Origin: Plutella xylostella
Taxonomy: Eukaryota; Arthropoda; Insecta; Lepidoptera; Plutellidae
Direction of reading: 5' to 3'
DNA: 64,000 nucleotides
NCBI RefSeq assembly: GCF_932276165.1
Contig: NC_063988.1
Coordinates: 8,494,001-8,558,000 of the forward strand
Part shown: positions 9,701-18,663 of the stretch, one piece after another
Layout of the letters: every line of letters starts with the position of its first letter
Position numbering within the stretch: position 1 is the stretch's first letter
Translations under genes and position numbers: made by a program
Notes under the pieces: model-generated
Database searches by the model: none
Told to the model about the DNA's origin: nothing
The model's input: only the letters and a program-made list of their open reading frames with translations

Positions 9701-10375
9701 ATTATTAACAACATTCATGAATCTCTCATGCACCTCGGCTGGGAGAAGACTTTGGAGAAACTCTACAACCATTATTGGTTCGAAGGTATGTCCCGTTATG
9801 TTAGAAAGTTTACTGACAACTGCGTCACCTGCAAAATAGCGAAACCAAACTCGGGCAAGGCACAAGCTGAGCTCCATCCCATCCCGAAGGTGATGGTGCC
9901 ATGGCACACCGTGCATATTGATGCAACAGGTAAGCTTAGTGGAAAAAGCGACAAAAAGGAATATGTGTTCGTTATCATTGACGCATTTACGAAGTACGTA
10001 CTCCTATATCACACGAAAAACATAGACACTAAGAGTAGTATTCAGGCGGTTAAATATAGTGTCTCGTTATTTGGAGCGCCAGTACGCGTAATCGCAGACC
10101 AGGGCCGTTGCTTTGCTAGTCAAGAGTTCCGTGAGTTCTGTGAGAGTAAGAATATTCTTCTTCACCTTATCGCGACAGGGACATCTAGAGCTAATGGTCA
10201 GGTAGAGCGGGTGATGAGCGTGTTGAAGGGAATGCTAACCGCAGTAGAGACAAGTAAGGATAGGTCATGGCAGGATGCTCTAGCAGATGTGCAACTAGCG
10301 ATTAACTGTACCGCGAATCGTGTCACAAAAGCTAGCCCATTAGAATTGCTAATAGGAAAAGTCGTCCATTGGTGA
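6659..10375 (+). CDS. Gag-Pol polyprotein of Ty3/Gypsy element, C-terminally disrupted
   Basis: 1,238 codons. Gag occupies roughly residues 1-330 and has two CCHC zinc knuckles (C254-x2-C-x4-H-x4-C267 and C301-x2-C-x4-H-x4-C314) for RNA binding. The aspartic protease active site is DSGA at D351. Reverse transcriptase shows the three catalytic aspartates at D601 (KLDCASGF) and D665-D666 (YVDDVLV). RNase H has D812 (HTDAS), E853 and D878. Integrase has an H/C zinc-binding region ending in CVTC, then the catalytic triad D1088, D1147, E1183 with 35 residues between the last two (DD35E). All catalytic residues are intact. The start ATG lies inside the 5' LTR, 48 bp before its end. After LELLIGK the frame is altered and stops at 10375, because sequence normally linking the integrase core to its C-terminal domain is deleted; that domain continues in another frame from about 10362. 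Confidence 0.93.
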   Translation: MSEEPPDRRPATPPPTSDVGSGQENELPRGNMSSEVQWKELLEMQNRQMLALIDVIKNPGFQNKVNLPEFNPDKRDTDARSWCATVDLCFNENPLEGGQLIMALSKSLKGAASTWMSQITYPGITWSEFKELFTVRFVSAETSAATLINLNNEKPKDTEPYGVYASRLITSLMTRWKNVNTEHVAVSVVLAHLAQFDNRLNRLAFTTEITTRQQLQKELQAFSYLKRKATFADTKPDMDNVKRPRFTPVTPVKCYGCGKLGHKQADCRFKQTASMKKPTPAPTPAGPSHQQPSASNRAVICFKCGQPGHIATRCTTTASSPTTERRVNLCTVEAPSGQIKHQGQYYKMYYDSGAECSLIKESVANKFSGKRNNNAVSIVGIGNGNVVSVVQILSQVEINGFTVEILFHVLPDVYLRWDLMLGREILSLGFCVYMDETEFRLSRSKVVNTCSVGSLQIPNDFNNIDTDIPAEIIPELVKVLQLYSQYFINGFPTTRVKTGELEIRLIDANRTVQRRPYRLSAEERKIMRERVDELLRANIIRPSNSPFASPALLVKKQDGSDRMCIDYRELNSNTVPDHYPIPLISDQISRLAGANYFTKLDCASGFHLIPVQVESIERTSFVTAEGQYEFLTMPFGLRNAISVFQRAIVNALGELAHQYVVVYVDDVLVIAQHVEQGIERLNTVLKVLTEAGFSLNMKKCSFMKTKVEYLGFEVEAGQIRPNKKKVEALSALPPPQSVTQVRQFIGLASYFRQFIPDFSRVMAPLHILTSKGHSFEWKPKHEEIRQQVIKVLTQSPVLMIFDPQHPIELHTDASADGYGAILLQIVEGKRKVIAYFSKRTSGAESRYHSYELETLAVVNAIKHFRQYLHGHKFTVVTDCNSLKSSQTKKELSPRVYRWWMFLQSFDFNVTYKSGTNMAHVDFFSRNHLQTKTTPGCPKVVQKQVNMTELSENWLHAEQQRDEEIKKLIADLKEDRMDQDIARTYEVRSGVLYRKVQRNNRSKWLPIVPRAMRWSIINNIHESLMHLGWEKTLEKLYNHYWFEGMSRYVRKFTDNCVTCKIAKPNSGKAQAELHPIPKVMVPWHTVHIDATGKLSGKSDKKEYVFVIIDAFTKYVLLYHTKNIDTKSSIQAVKYSVSLFGAPVRVIADQGRCFASQEFREFCESKNILLHLIATGTSRANGQVERVMSVLKGMLTAVETSKDRSWQDALADVQLAINCTANRVTKASPLELLIGKVVHW

Positions 10376-10607
10376 CTTTGTTCTCATGGAAAATGAGGAA
10401 CGTAATCAAACGAAATTAGACCCTAAGTTTAAGGGACCATTTCAAGTTGTAGAGGTTTTAGAAGGCGATCGGTACCTTTTGAAGTCATTGAATAGTAGAC
10501 GAACGTACAAGTACGCCCATGATAGGTTGAAAACAATGCCAGAAGGTCAGATACCAGTAGAGATTCCCGATGATGATGAGGTTCATATGGAAGAAGCTGA
10601 TGAGTGA
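10362..10607 (+). pseudogene. Integrase C-terminal domain, separated from pol by deletion and frame change
   Basis: Open from about 10362 in a different frame from Gag-Pol (first ATG at 10386). It reads GDFVLMENEERN and then KLDPKFKGPFQVVEVLEGDR, the SH3-like C-terminal segment found at the end of Gypsy integrases, and ends with an acidic tail (DDDEVHMEEADE). In related elements roughly 60-90 residues lie between the LLIGK-like segment and GDFVL; here the two abut within about 10 bp, so an internal deletion that was not a multiple of three removed the linker. The ATG at 10386 is an internal Met, not a true start. Confidence 0.85.
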
Positions 10608-11233
10608 TGGTTTTGAGGTGAACGGAGGTGCTTGATTCGGTTGGTCGGCCGCACCAAAGACTAGGTCGTAGTTGTAGCCCGTTGGAAGTCAGTCTTTGCT
10701 CGCGGAGAGCAATCCGTGGGTGTGCAATGAGCGGCTAGTTTTGGCGGGGGTCGGATCTTGTGAAGATCATGAGTGAGGGTCATGGTGGACTCGGGCGATC
10801 CTCGGGGAGGATGCGCTATAGGAAGGCTATGAAAGCCATAAGCCACGAATAAGTAACCTGCCGCAGATGATTTAATTTTGTGTTGTGTTATAATAAGAAA
10901 TGACGTAAAGAAGTAATCGAATTTATTGGTAACTGACACTCTGTGCATATAGAATCTAGAGTTGTATGTAGGTACTTGACAAGAGGATAGTTTAGTTAAC
11001 TTTTTATTTTATTTTTTTGCTATCTGCATGTCTGATTTAGTATTGTAAAAAAAAAGGTCTTAATTGTGATTGTGGTAAAGCAAATAAAAGTAGAGTACTA
11101 TGTTCAGAAGTTTATTTCGATTAATGCTTGAAGCCCTGTAAATTATGTCAGGTATAGCCGAACGAAAGATACTGTGCTTGGACACTTTGTTGCAGGATAA
11201 CACACGAGGACGTGTGTAATATCAGAATGGCCG
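10608..11233 (+). other. 3' untranslated region of the Gypsy element
   Basis: About 626 bp with no envelope-like frame. A short inverted repeat, ACACACG...CGTGTGT, lies at about 11201-11218. No classic polypurine tract abuts the 3' LTR: the last bases are AATGGCCG. The 95-codon minus-strand frame at 10661-10948 is uncharacterised and probably fortuitous. Confidence 0.6.
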
Positions 11234-11607
11234 TGTCGTATCCGGTCATGAGTACGGACAGCAAACGAAGCGGGAGGGCGCCACTATCGGTGTCTAGCTG
11301 TCAAAGTCGATTGTGAAGCTACCCACCGAGTTTTGGCGCGCTTCGGCAGAGTCTTGGTGCGGCACTCGTCGGGCGGAGGCTCAGTCTTGACCTGAGAACT
11401 CATCAAGTGAACACGTACCTTGGAACTGTCGCGCCTCGTTGTGCTGTGCTAAATTAATAAGACTGTATAGTGAATAATTATTTCCTACTAAATAAAATCA
11501 AGTGATTTGTGAAGTTCTTGCGAATATCATTTTCATGACCTTACCCACCACGCCCCACGATGTCTGAAGAGCCACCCGATCGTCGTCCCGCTACGCCCCC
11601 ACCGACA
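11234..11607 (+). repeat. 3' LTR of Gypsy element
   Basis: Same length and ends as the 5' LTR, with one visible difference. It carries the same internal initiator, AATAAA and the Gag ATG (11560), which here would run out of frame-specific coding sequence into flanking DNA. Confidence 0.93.
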
Positions 11608-11701
11608 TATACAAATTCTAGTTTACTTAAACATTGATAGAAAGTGTTTTTCTCCAAGCCCAGTTTCAACTGCGTGGGTGAGACACATACATACTTATAG
11701 A

Positions 11702-11912
11702 TTTTTAATAATATATGTGGGGACATCTCACACACGGCCATCCGACTCCAAGCTTTAGGCTGATCCATAATATGGGTATCGGACAGCTGATATAAGTAGA
11801 TACATAGATATATGGATAGATACATTATTATAATATGCAATTGTGCATGTTAACCACAAAGCAGATGTTAACACCCAAACCCGAGTAATAAAAAAATATC
11901 TGTGTTATTATA
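11702..11912 (-). repeat. SINE tail fragment (HaSE1-related body), head missing
   Basis: On the minus strand this reads ACAGATATTT..TACTCGGGTTTGGGTGTT, then a GATA-rich stretch, ATCAGCTGTCCGATACCCAT, TCGGATGGCCGTGTGTGAGA and TGTCCCCACATAT. These blocks occur in the same order in the intact copies at 12211, 14751 and 55691. The tRNA-like head is absent. Confidence 0.7.
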
Positions 11913-11918
11913 TAAACA

Positions 11919-12122
11919 CTAGCTGTACCCGCGAGCTTCGCTTCGCCTTAAAAAAGTTTTCCCGTGGGAATTCCGGGATAAAAAGTAGCTTATGTTCTTT
12001 GTCAGGGTCTAGACCATATGTATACCAAATTTCATTCAAATCCGTTCAGTTGTTTTGGCGTGAAAGAGTAACAGACAGACAAACACACAATGTCACTTTC
12101 GCTTTTACAATATTAGTTAGGA
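11919..12122 (-). mobile_element. Miniature Helitron (Lep1-like), complete
   Basis: Read on the minus strand it starts TCCTAACTAATATTGTAAAA and ends ACAGCTAG, between A and T, matching Helitron rules (5' TC, 3' CTRR, A/T insertion). Internal landmarks shared with the other copies are a GTCTGT-type repeat, ACGCCAAAACAACTGAACGG, GGTATACATATGGTCTAGAC and AAGGCGAAGCGAAGCTCGCG. It encodes nothing and would depend on a Rep/helicase supplied in trans. Confidence 0.8.
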
Positions 12123-12210
12123 TTATACTCACGAGCAATGAAAAAGTTCCAGTGACGTATGCGAGTCACCAATTAGGTCCGTGAGAAATGCATGTATGTT
12201 TCTTCATGTG

Positions 12211-12486
12211 ACGGTCGAATGGCGTAGTGGTTAGTGGCCCTGACTACTATGCCGAAGGTCCCGGGTTCGATTCCCGACTGGGGCAGATATTTGTTTAAAG
12301 ACAGATATTTGTACTCGGGTCTTGGGTGTTGATATTTATATTTAGTATCTATCTATCTATGTATTTGTGTAGATATATCAGCTGTCCGACACCCATAACA
12401 CAGGTTCTGCCTAGCTTGGGGTCGGATGGCCGTGTGTGAGATGTCCCCACATATTTATTTATTTGTTATTTATTTATTTATTTATT
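12211..12486 (+). mobile_element. tRNA-derived SINE, full length
   Basis: The head has A box TGGCGTAGTGGTTAGTGGCC and B box GGTTCGATTCC. The body has GCAGATATTTGTTTAAAGAC, TACTCGGGTCTTGGGTGTTG, a TATC-rich stretch, ATCAGCTGTCCGACACCCAT and CGGATGGCCGTGTGTGAGAT, ending in (ATTT)n. It is nearly identical to the copies at 14751 and 55691. Confidence 0.85.
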
Positions 12487-12927
12487 CATGTTTAGGAGTT
12501 AAAATTTTTGTGCAACAAAGACTATTTGCAATGTACTGTATTATTATTCTGTACCACACGGCTCAGTCCCGCCCTTCGGAAATGTCTGCCACAACGCCAA
12601 CGGGGCATATTAATGAACTTGTCCATAAGCCTAAGTGCCATTCCTAATGGCGCCCCCAACTTTAAATAATGTAAATAACCCAAAAACATAAACAAAACAA
12701 CCCTAATTAACTGAAAATTGAATCTCGCTGTTACGACATTTGCTCGGGAACTAGGAAATATCAAATTACTTTACGTCTCTGCTTTTAGGTTAAAGGTAAA
12801 CAAGGGAAATAAAATAATTGAGTAATTATTTAAGAACTGACGTGGTACGGTTCTCTTAGCTAGAAGTGATTTGGCACTGAGCAGTAATAATAAAGCTACA
12901 GATAAAGATATATAATTATATATAATA
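12487..12927. other. Unannotated interval
   Basis: AT-rich. Includes a moderately GC patch at 12550-12660 (GGCTCAGTCCCGCCCTTCGG) with no recognisable family signature. Confidence 0.45.
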
Positions 12928-13189
12928 CAGGGTGTTGCAAAAAAAAACTAAGCCGAAACCAGCATGTGCAGCATGGTATATCTAAGCCCGAAACTGAAAT
13001 CAGAATTTCAAAATTCGCGAAAAAAAATATTCATTTTCCATAGAAACTTAGTTGGTCACGTGACTTTTTACTATGGAGAACTAATATTTTTTTTCGCGAA
13101 TTTTGAAATTCTGATTTCAGTTTCGGGCTTAGATATACCATGCTGCACATGCTGGTTTCGGCTTTGTATACCCTTTTTGCAAAACCCTG
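12928..13189. mobile_element. MITE of the CAGGGTGTTGC family, full length
   Basis: 262 bp, TA on each side. The left arm runs CAGGGTGTTGCAAAAAAAAA, AAGCCGAAACCAGCATGTGC, TCTAAGCCCGAAACTGAAAT and AATTCGCGAAAAAAAATATT; the right arm is the inverse, ending ACCCTG. The hairpin loop contains TTGGTCACGTGACTTTTT, a perfect palindrome around CACGTG. The TA flanks and CAG-type end suggest Tc1/mariner mobilisation, which is an inference. Confidence 0.8.
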
Positions 13190-13353
13190 TATATTTATTT
13201 GCCAACACTAAAGATTACTGAAATTATTTAAATTATGATAAATTCCTAAACTAAGTAAGCATTCCTTTGATTACATCGTTCGTCGATTTGAAGAGTGACC
13301 CCCCTGGACTGTCCCGAGGTAAATAAGCGATTCCAACAATATTTCTGAAAACG

Positions 13354-13550
13354 GTGGGTAAACGTGTTTTGGAGTGGAGGCCGCGACTAGGCAAACGTAG
13401 TGTGGGACGCCCTGCGGCCAGATGGGGTGACGACTTGCGAAAGGTGGCTGGTTATGATTGGATGCGGAAAGCTAAAGATCGCATCCAGTGGCGTGCTTTG
13501 GGAGAGGCCTACGTCCAGCAGTGGACTGCTATAGGCTAATGATGATGTAA
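13354..13550 (+). pseudogene. 3'-terminal fragment of an RTE-type LINE
   Basis: The frame reads VLEWRPRLGKRSVGRPAARW, then GDDLRKVAG..WMRKAKDRIQWRALGEAYVQQW, followed by a GCTAATGATGATG tail. This matches the last part of the ORF of the LINE at 48308-49813 (RWDDDIKKVAG, WMRTARDREAWKRLEEAYVQ). These elements truncate at the 5' side during target-primed integration, so short tails like this are their usual relics. It has no start of its own and is not a gene. Confidence 0.8.
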
Positions 13551-13764
13551 CAATATTTCACCGGAGAACTAGATCGCTAATGCCCAATCGCCCCTCTTAT
13601 TAAAACTTTTGCCCCTTGATTGTAAACCGAAAAGCTTAATCCCCTATTATCATTGCAAAAGGGACTGAAGGGATGGTTTTCCAGTTGCAGCTTTGAGCTA
13701 CCCTCTAATATTACGTAACACAATTTTTCCATCACGCTAGTACGCTCGGCATCAGAATAAAAAA

Positions 13765-13862
13765 ATATTAGAAAAGAATAGAATAGAATACTCTTTATTA
13801 AAGAAAACATTACAATTTCACAACTTATATATAAAATAGTACAAAAAAGGCGGTCTTATTGC
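13765..13862 (-). repeat. LINE 3' tail ending in (ATTCT)n
   Basis: On the minus strand: TAAGACCGCCTTTTTTGTAC, an AT-rich stretch, AATAAAGAGTATTCTATTCT. The same tail occurs at 50455-50575 (minus) and in part at 23525, 30650 and 43415, so it is a dispersed 3' end of an RT-bearing element, probably jockey-like. Confidence 0.6.
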
Positions 13863-14364
13863 TTAATCTCTACCAGATAACCTTTGGATGGAAGAGAAAA
13901 TTTTAACATAATTAATGGATTTTAACATAATTAATATATTATGTAAGTACTTACGTACCATTGAATTCGAAATAAGTATAATCTCAATCTTGAAAACGAT
14001 AAACACAGTTGTGTAATTATATATCTTTCTAGCCTGTATAAGTAGGTATATTTTTGTAAGTTTAATTGATGTGGCATTCAATAAAGCAATATTTTAATCT
14101 GTTATATATATTCTTTCTTATCTTCTTCTTATCTTTTATTGGATTGTGCTCCTTACGAGGCTCGTGAGAACTGTGGAAAGGGCACTAAGACCCATTTATG
14201 TCAGTCCCTATTATCCCCTCACAACGTATGGCCCTTATTGCCTGACCTTTAATGGCGAATCACCTTTAATAGTACCTAAACCTGTATTCTGTACTCTCAA
14301 CTTTTACTAACTATGATGTATTTATGTGTATTTATCTGCGGGTAGATGAAATGAGTTCACTATA
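13863..14364. other. Unannotated interval
   Basis: AT-rich to 14100, then a segment (14130-14280) with more balanced composition (for example GGACTGACATAAATGGGTCT on the minus strand) that may be an old repeat. No coding signal. Confidence 0.4.
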
Positions 14365-14510
14365 CAGGGTGTTGCAAAAAGGGTATACTAAGCCGAAACC
14401 TACATGTGCAGCATGGTATATCTAAGCCCGAAACTGAAATCAGAATTTCAAAACTCGCGGAAAAAAAAACATAAAAACTTTGTTGGTCACGTGACTTTTT
14501 ACTAACTTGG
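14365..14510. mobile_element. Left half of a CAGGGTGTTGC-family MITE
   Basis: Starts TACAGGGTGTTGCAAAAAGG, continues through AGCCGAAACCTACATGTGCA to TTGGTCACGTGACTTTTTAC, then stops at the loop; the right arm is missing. Confidence 0.7.
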
Positions 14511-14750
14511 TTTGTCATGGTATATTCTCACAAAATATTTTTTTTCCTAAATTTAATTATGTTTTTGTGTTTACATTCTTTGTTCTTCTAGAAAATATAA
14601 GTAGCAGAATATCCCCTGGGCACAATTCCGATAACATATTGCTGTTAATATTGGGAAGGGACACCCCAAAAGACCATGTTTTATGAAATTATTGATATTG
14701 GGGTAAGGTCATGTGTGGAATTACTTACAATTTACGGTTATTCCGTATAT

Positions 14751-15003
14751 ATTCGAATGGCGTAGTGGTTAGTGGCCCTGACTGCTATGCCGAAGGTCCC
14801 GGGTTCGATTCCCGGCTGGGGCAGATATTTGTTTAAAGACAGATATTTGTACTCGGGTCTTGGGTGTTGATATTTATAATTAGTATCTATCTATCTATGT
14901 ATTTGTGTAGATATATCAGCTGTCCGACACCCATAACACAGGTTCTGCCTAGCTTGGGGTCGGATGGCCGTGTGTGAGATGTCCCCACATATTTATATTA
15001 TTT
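14751..15003 (+). mobile_element. tRNA-derived SINE, full length
   Basis: Same head, body and tail blocks as the copy at 12211, with only a few differences by eye. The tail runs into TTATATTATTTATTATATT. Confidence 0.85.
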
Positions 15004-15553
15004 ATTATATTATTATATTTGTCAGCGTTTGCTAGAATTCGAATCCACGACCTCTCCAAAAAGGGGCAGAGCTATTAGTTGCGACCTTACCTCTACAATT
15101 TCTTCTCTTGATCTTTCTTTTAGTACTACATTTACCTAAATTCTATTACCAGCCTTAAGGAACTCCGACAGATAAGCTGAACAAAGATAGAAAGTTAATT
15201 TATATAATTAATTTTCTTTCTGATCCTTCCTCCCTCGGGAAATATCAAAGACAGAGGGAGATATAAAAAAAACGTAATCAAATAGATTCGGGATTATTTT
15301 CTATTATCAGATCTTTTGTTGTTTTATTTTGATTAAAGTGAGTTTAGTTTTATTTAGTGAGCAAGGAATATGAATAAATTAGGATGGAATAAAAAAAAAG
15401 TTTTTGTTTAACCATGACTTACTTTATTAAGCGTTGGTTTCAGAAGTTAAAATATTTTTATCTCGGCTATACCTATACCGGAAGGGAAAAAATAGTTCCT
15501 TGTAAGCTGACTCAAATTTCATTCTGAACTAGGTACCTACCTATTTTTCTATA
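15004..15553. other. Unannotated interval with a faint tRNA-like relic
   Basis: GAATTCGAATCCACGACCTC at 15036-15055 resembles a reversed B box, but no head or tail supports a SINE call. The remainder is AT-rich. Confidence 0.4.
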
Positions 15554-15812
15554 CAGGGTGTTGCAAAAAGGGTATACTAAGCCGAAACCTACATGTGCAG
15601 CATGTTATATGTAAGCCCGAAACTGAAATCAGAATTTGAAAATTCGCGAAAAAAAAGTTTCATTTTCCATAGAAACTTTGTTGGTCACGTGACTTTTACT
15701 ATGAAAGAAAAAAAATTCGCCAATTTCCAAATTCTGATTTCAGTTTCGGGCTTAGATATAACATGCTGCACATGTAGGTTTCGGCTTAGTATACCAATTT
15801 TGCAACATCCTG
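15554..15812. mobile_element. MITE of the CAGGGTGTTGC family, full length
   Basis: Flanked by TA; both arms are complete (AGCCGAAACCTACATGTGCA and its inverse) and the loop has TTGGTCACGTGACTTTTACT. A further CAATACCCTGTATAGG end-like fragment lies at 15870-15885. Confidence 0.8.
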
Positions 15813-16443
15813 TATATCACTCAAAAGTTATTTTAAATGACAGCGCTATTTTTAAGCTTACCACTTTTGCAATACCCTGTATAGGAAATTTTTCCTCCAG
15901 GAGTGCAAAAAAAAAAAAAATATTAATAATATATAGGTATATATATATAAAAGATAAAATATATATATTATAAGCTTCCACATTGAGTAGTGAGTAGTTA
16001 AAAGATGAAGACAAAAACAACCAAACTCTCACAATATATTGATCTCTCAAAAAGGCACGGACATAAAGTCTGTGGAGTGATAATAAAATCTTAAAAAAAA
16101 AAAAAAAAAAATACCCTGTATAAAACTATAATGCTGCAAAAGACAACAGTGTCCTCCCATCATAAACCGACGTGCTAAAAGCGTGCTTCTGCTAAGCACA
16201 GATTGTTTTCCATAACAGTCTCTTGGTCCCCCTGACTCCGTGACTGAACATCAGACTGGAGAATTAATTCGACATCACTGAATAATTTACTGCCCTTCAA
16301 AATGTCACCTTAGTAGGGGATAGCGGGGCTTTTCTGCCTCATATATTATACGGTTGCAGCTAGCCACTTAGTCTGCTACTAGGTTGTAGTAGGCAAACTT
16401 ATTTATATTGATATTGGTTTCTCTATAATATTAATATATTAAG
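15813..16443. other. AT-rich interval with homopolymers
   Basis: Contains poly-A runs near 15907 and 16095, (TA)n near 15940, and another ATACCCTGTATA end remnant near 16112. No gene. Confidence 0.5.
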
Positions 16444-16584
16444 CCCCTGTTCCACAATGTCTGGTTAGTCGCTACCTGTCGGATAAAATACATGCTGTCA
16501 CTGTCTAAAAAATAATAACAGAAAGTGACAGCATGTATTTTATCCGTCAGGTAGCCACTAACCAGACATTGTGGAACAGACCCT
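16444..16584. mobile_element. Hairpin MITE, 141 bp
   Basis: The left arm CTGTTCCACAATGTCTGGTT...ATACATGCTGTCAC pairs with GTGACAGCATGTAT...AACCAGACATTGTGGAACAG over about 60 bp, leaving a short AT loop. A second copy of equal length lies at 18664-18804 in the opposite orientation, and a decayed third at 24123-24262. Confidence 0.8.
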
Positions 16585-17292
16585 AAAAGTTGATACAGCA
16601 CTGTTTACTGTGTACAAGATTCTAATCCCGGAGAGATATAATTTGTGTAAAGAAAAAAAATATAAATTATTGTCAAGTCGTCGTTTTTTTTCAGAAAATT
16701 TCAAGATAACGCTGAAAAATATGCCTAGTTGTGATTTGTAGACTCTTCATTACTACAAGTCGTTAGTTTATTCATTTTCTTTGTAGTTAGTATATAGCTG
16801 TATTTCAGAAATGTGGAACTAAATTAGCTTGCATTTAAGCTATAGACAGAATGGGTAATAACAGAGTACGTTTTAGATTAAATTGTAGCCATTTACGTTT
16901 GTTCGTTAATTAAACTTGAAGTCTCTATGGTATTTTACTTGATTCAATGTTGCCATGTTGCATTTACTTAAGTTTACATACTGACAAAATTAATTTGCCC
17001 GTCCGTATAGAGAAAGCGCGGAATGTGACTGTAGAGAGCGTTAAATTTTGGAAGCAATAGGACGAGTGAACTTAGTAGGTATGATTTATCATTTTGTAAC
17101 AATGTTATCCGATAATAATTATGAAGATCATGAAAGCAAAAATTTATATCAAATCAAAAATATTTATTCCAATAAATAACATGTTACAGTAAGATGTTAC
17201 ACAGCTCATATTAACTATATTACGCTATTAAATGTTAAGTATAACCTATGCGGATAGAAAAATATAAAGCTATTATAATTAATATCGGTATA
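16585..17292. other. Unannotated interval
   Basis: AT-rich DNA between the 141-bp hairpin and the 818-bp GGGTAACG element. Nothing recognisable. Confidence 0.5.
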
Positions 17293-18110
17293 GGGTAACG
17301 TAACGTACCTAGGGACATTTTCGACTACCCCAACTTTGAATGAAGCTATCGCAGCGTACAACTAAGATATTAATGTGAAATTTTCTTTATTCGGTAGGAT
17401 ATATAATCTATTATCACTAGTATTTGTGCTAAAGCTTTAGTGTGGCCAGATTTTATTAAATTAAGATAAAAGTAAAAATGCTTGTTTTGACCCAAGGTAC
17501 GTTACACGTTTGTACCTTGGGACACTGTTTCCTATAGCTTTGTACTATGGAAAATGCAAACTTCTAAATAACGCCTTATATCTCTGTTCTTATTGATTTA
17601 CTGCATCTCTCTTCTGTCTATTTTCACTCTGGCACTAATAAGAACAGAGATATAAGGCGTTATTTAGATGTTTGCATTTTCCATAGTACAAAGCCATAGG
17701 AAACAGTGTCCCAAGGTACAAATTTAATCGTGTCCCAAGGTACAAAAAAGCAATATTTAACCAAAATTTAAATATCTTTATTTTTAATTAATAGGAATCT
17801 TTCAGATAATTGCCATGTCATAAAATTAAATAACTGAAAAGTTATACGTGACATCCATGTCTTTATTTTGAGCATGCCTCAATGAGATAAAGCAACACAA
17901 AAAACTATACAAAAGCTACTTTTGACTCCAAAAAACTTCATATTGTCTTCACCACACACTCGATGCTGGTATGATCACGAGACTCACTAGTTTTGCCAAG
18001 CGAGTAAAATACTATGCCTAGGGTAGAATTTTAATGTGTTTATTTAGCCGGTTTTTAAAATACAATCAATGTCCCGAGGTACAAGCGTCCCAAGGTACGT
18101 TACGTTACCC
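17293..18110. mobile_element. Non-autonomous DNA element with GGGTAACGTAACGTACC ends and internal hairpin
   Basis: 818 bp, TA on each side. The ends are GGGTAACGTAACGTACCT and its inverse. Copies of the CCCAAGGTAC / GTACCTTGGG motif recur inside (for example 17491, 17512, 17711, 17737, 18089). An internal perfect-looking inverted repeat of about 86 bp (17509-17594 with 17637-17722) forms a long hairpin. No reading frame. A second copy, inverted and split by a 4.15-kb insert, is at 56408-57060 plus 61218-61380; the two total 818 and 816 bp. Confidence 0.8.
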
Positions 18111-18663
18111 TACTTATTTTCCACCGGCATCGGATAAACCAGACCTTTCTAAGTATATTCCAATTTCCCAATAAAAGAAAAACCATAATGCAAAACAGGG
18201 GATCAACCTATAATCTAATCACGGCGGCGCCTCAGAATTTTAAAAGGCAATATTTACAAAATATGAAAATCTGCGCCGGATTTCCGGTCGGTAATGAATT
18301 TTTCGCGCCCAACCTAATTGGATATGGGCTTAAATAAATCAATTAAACCGTTCCACCGAGTGCTCTCTTTAATGGTGCGAGTGACGATGCGTACGATCAA
18401 ATCACCGGTTTTACTGGACCTGTTTACCCCTTCCTCCCCTAAGCGATGTTGGCATAATCGGAAGTGTTGGATACCTCCTGAAGAGGTCAAGCCTGGCTGG
18501 TCGGTCGGGTGCCAACAAATGATTGAGTTAGGTGCGTTAGGTTATGATTTTTATGTCGCCATTTTCAGGGGCCATGTTGTTTTAGCACAGTGTATTTAGA
18601 TTCGAAAATGAAAAGTTGTTTTGCTTAGTTTGGTCACGGGAAAAATTGCGTTTGCTACACTGA
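18111..18663. other. Unannotated interval with an uncharacterised 94-codon frame
   Basis: A plus-strand frame at 18318-18599 (MDMGLNKSIKPFHRVLSLMV...) lies in sequence of more balanced composition than its neighbours. It has no recognisable domain, and the surrounding DNA gives no promoter or splice support, so I do not call a gene. Confidence 0.4.

Larger units (their letters stand above)
6333..11607 (+). mobile_element. Ty3/Gypsy LTR retrotransposon, full length but with a deletion in pol
   Basis: Complete insertion bounded by 374-bp LTRs (6333-6706 and 11234-11607) that begin TG and end CA, flanked by the 4-bp target duplication TATA (6329-6332 and 11608-11611). I see one substitution between the LTRs (CATCGAGTG versus CATCAAGTG), so the insertion is recent. 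The internal region holds a fused Gag-Pol frame with domain order gag, protease, RT, RNase H, integrase, as in Ty3/Gypsy. There is no envelope-like frame between pol and the 3' LTR. The fused single frame, 4-bp duplication and RNase H end (RWWMFLQSFDFNVTYKSGT) suggest the mdg3/blastopia side of the family, a tentative placement. This copy is probably not autonomous because the integrase C-terminus is broken. Confidence 0.93.

Noticed and set aside
10661..10948. Minus-strand 95-codon frame in the Gypsy 3' region as an envelope or accessory gene
   Set aside because: Antisense to the element, no signal peptide or membrane features expected of an envelope, no family motif.
12211..12290. tRNA gene
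   Set aside because: The head has A and B boxes, but it is followed by a SINE body repeated at several loci, and the cloverleaf is imperfect; the same applies to 3485, 14751, 27996, 29625, 30284, 55691 and the minus-strand copies at 32476, 37832 and 63406.
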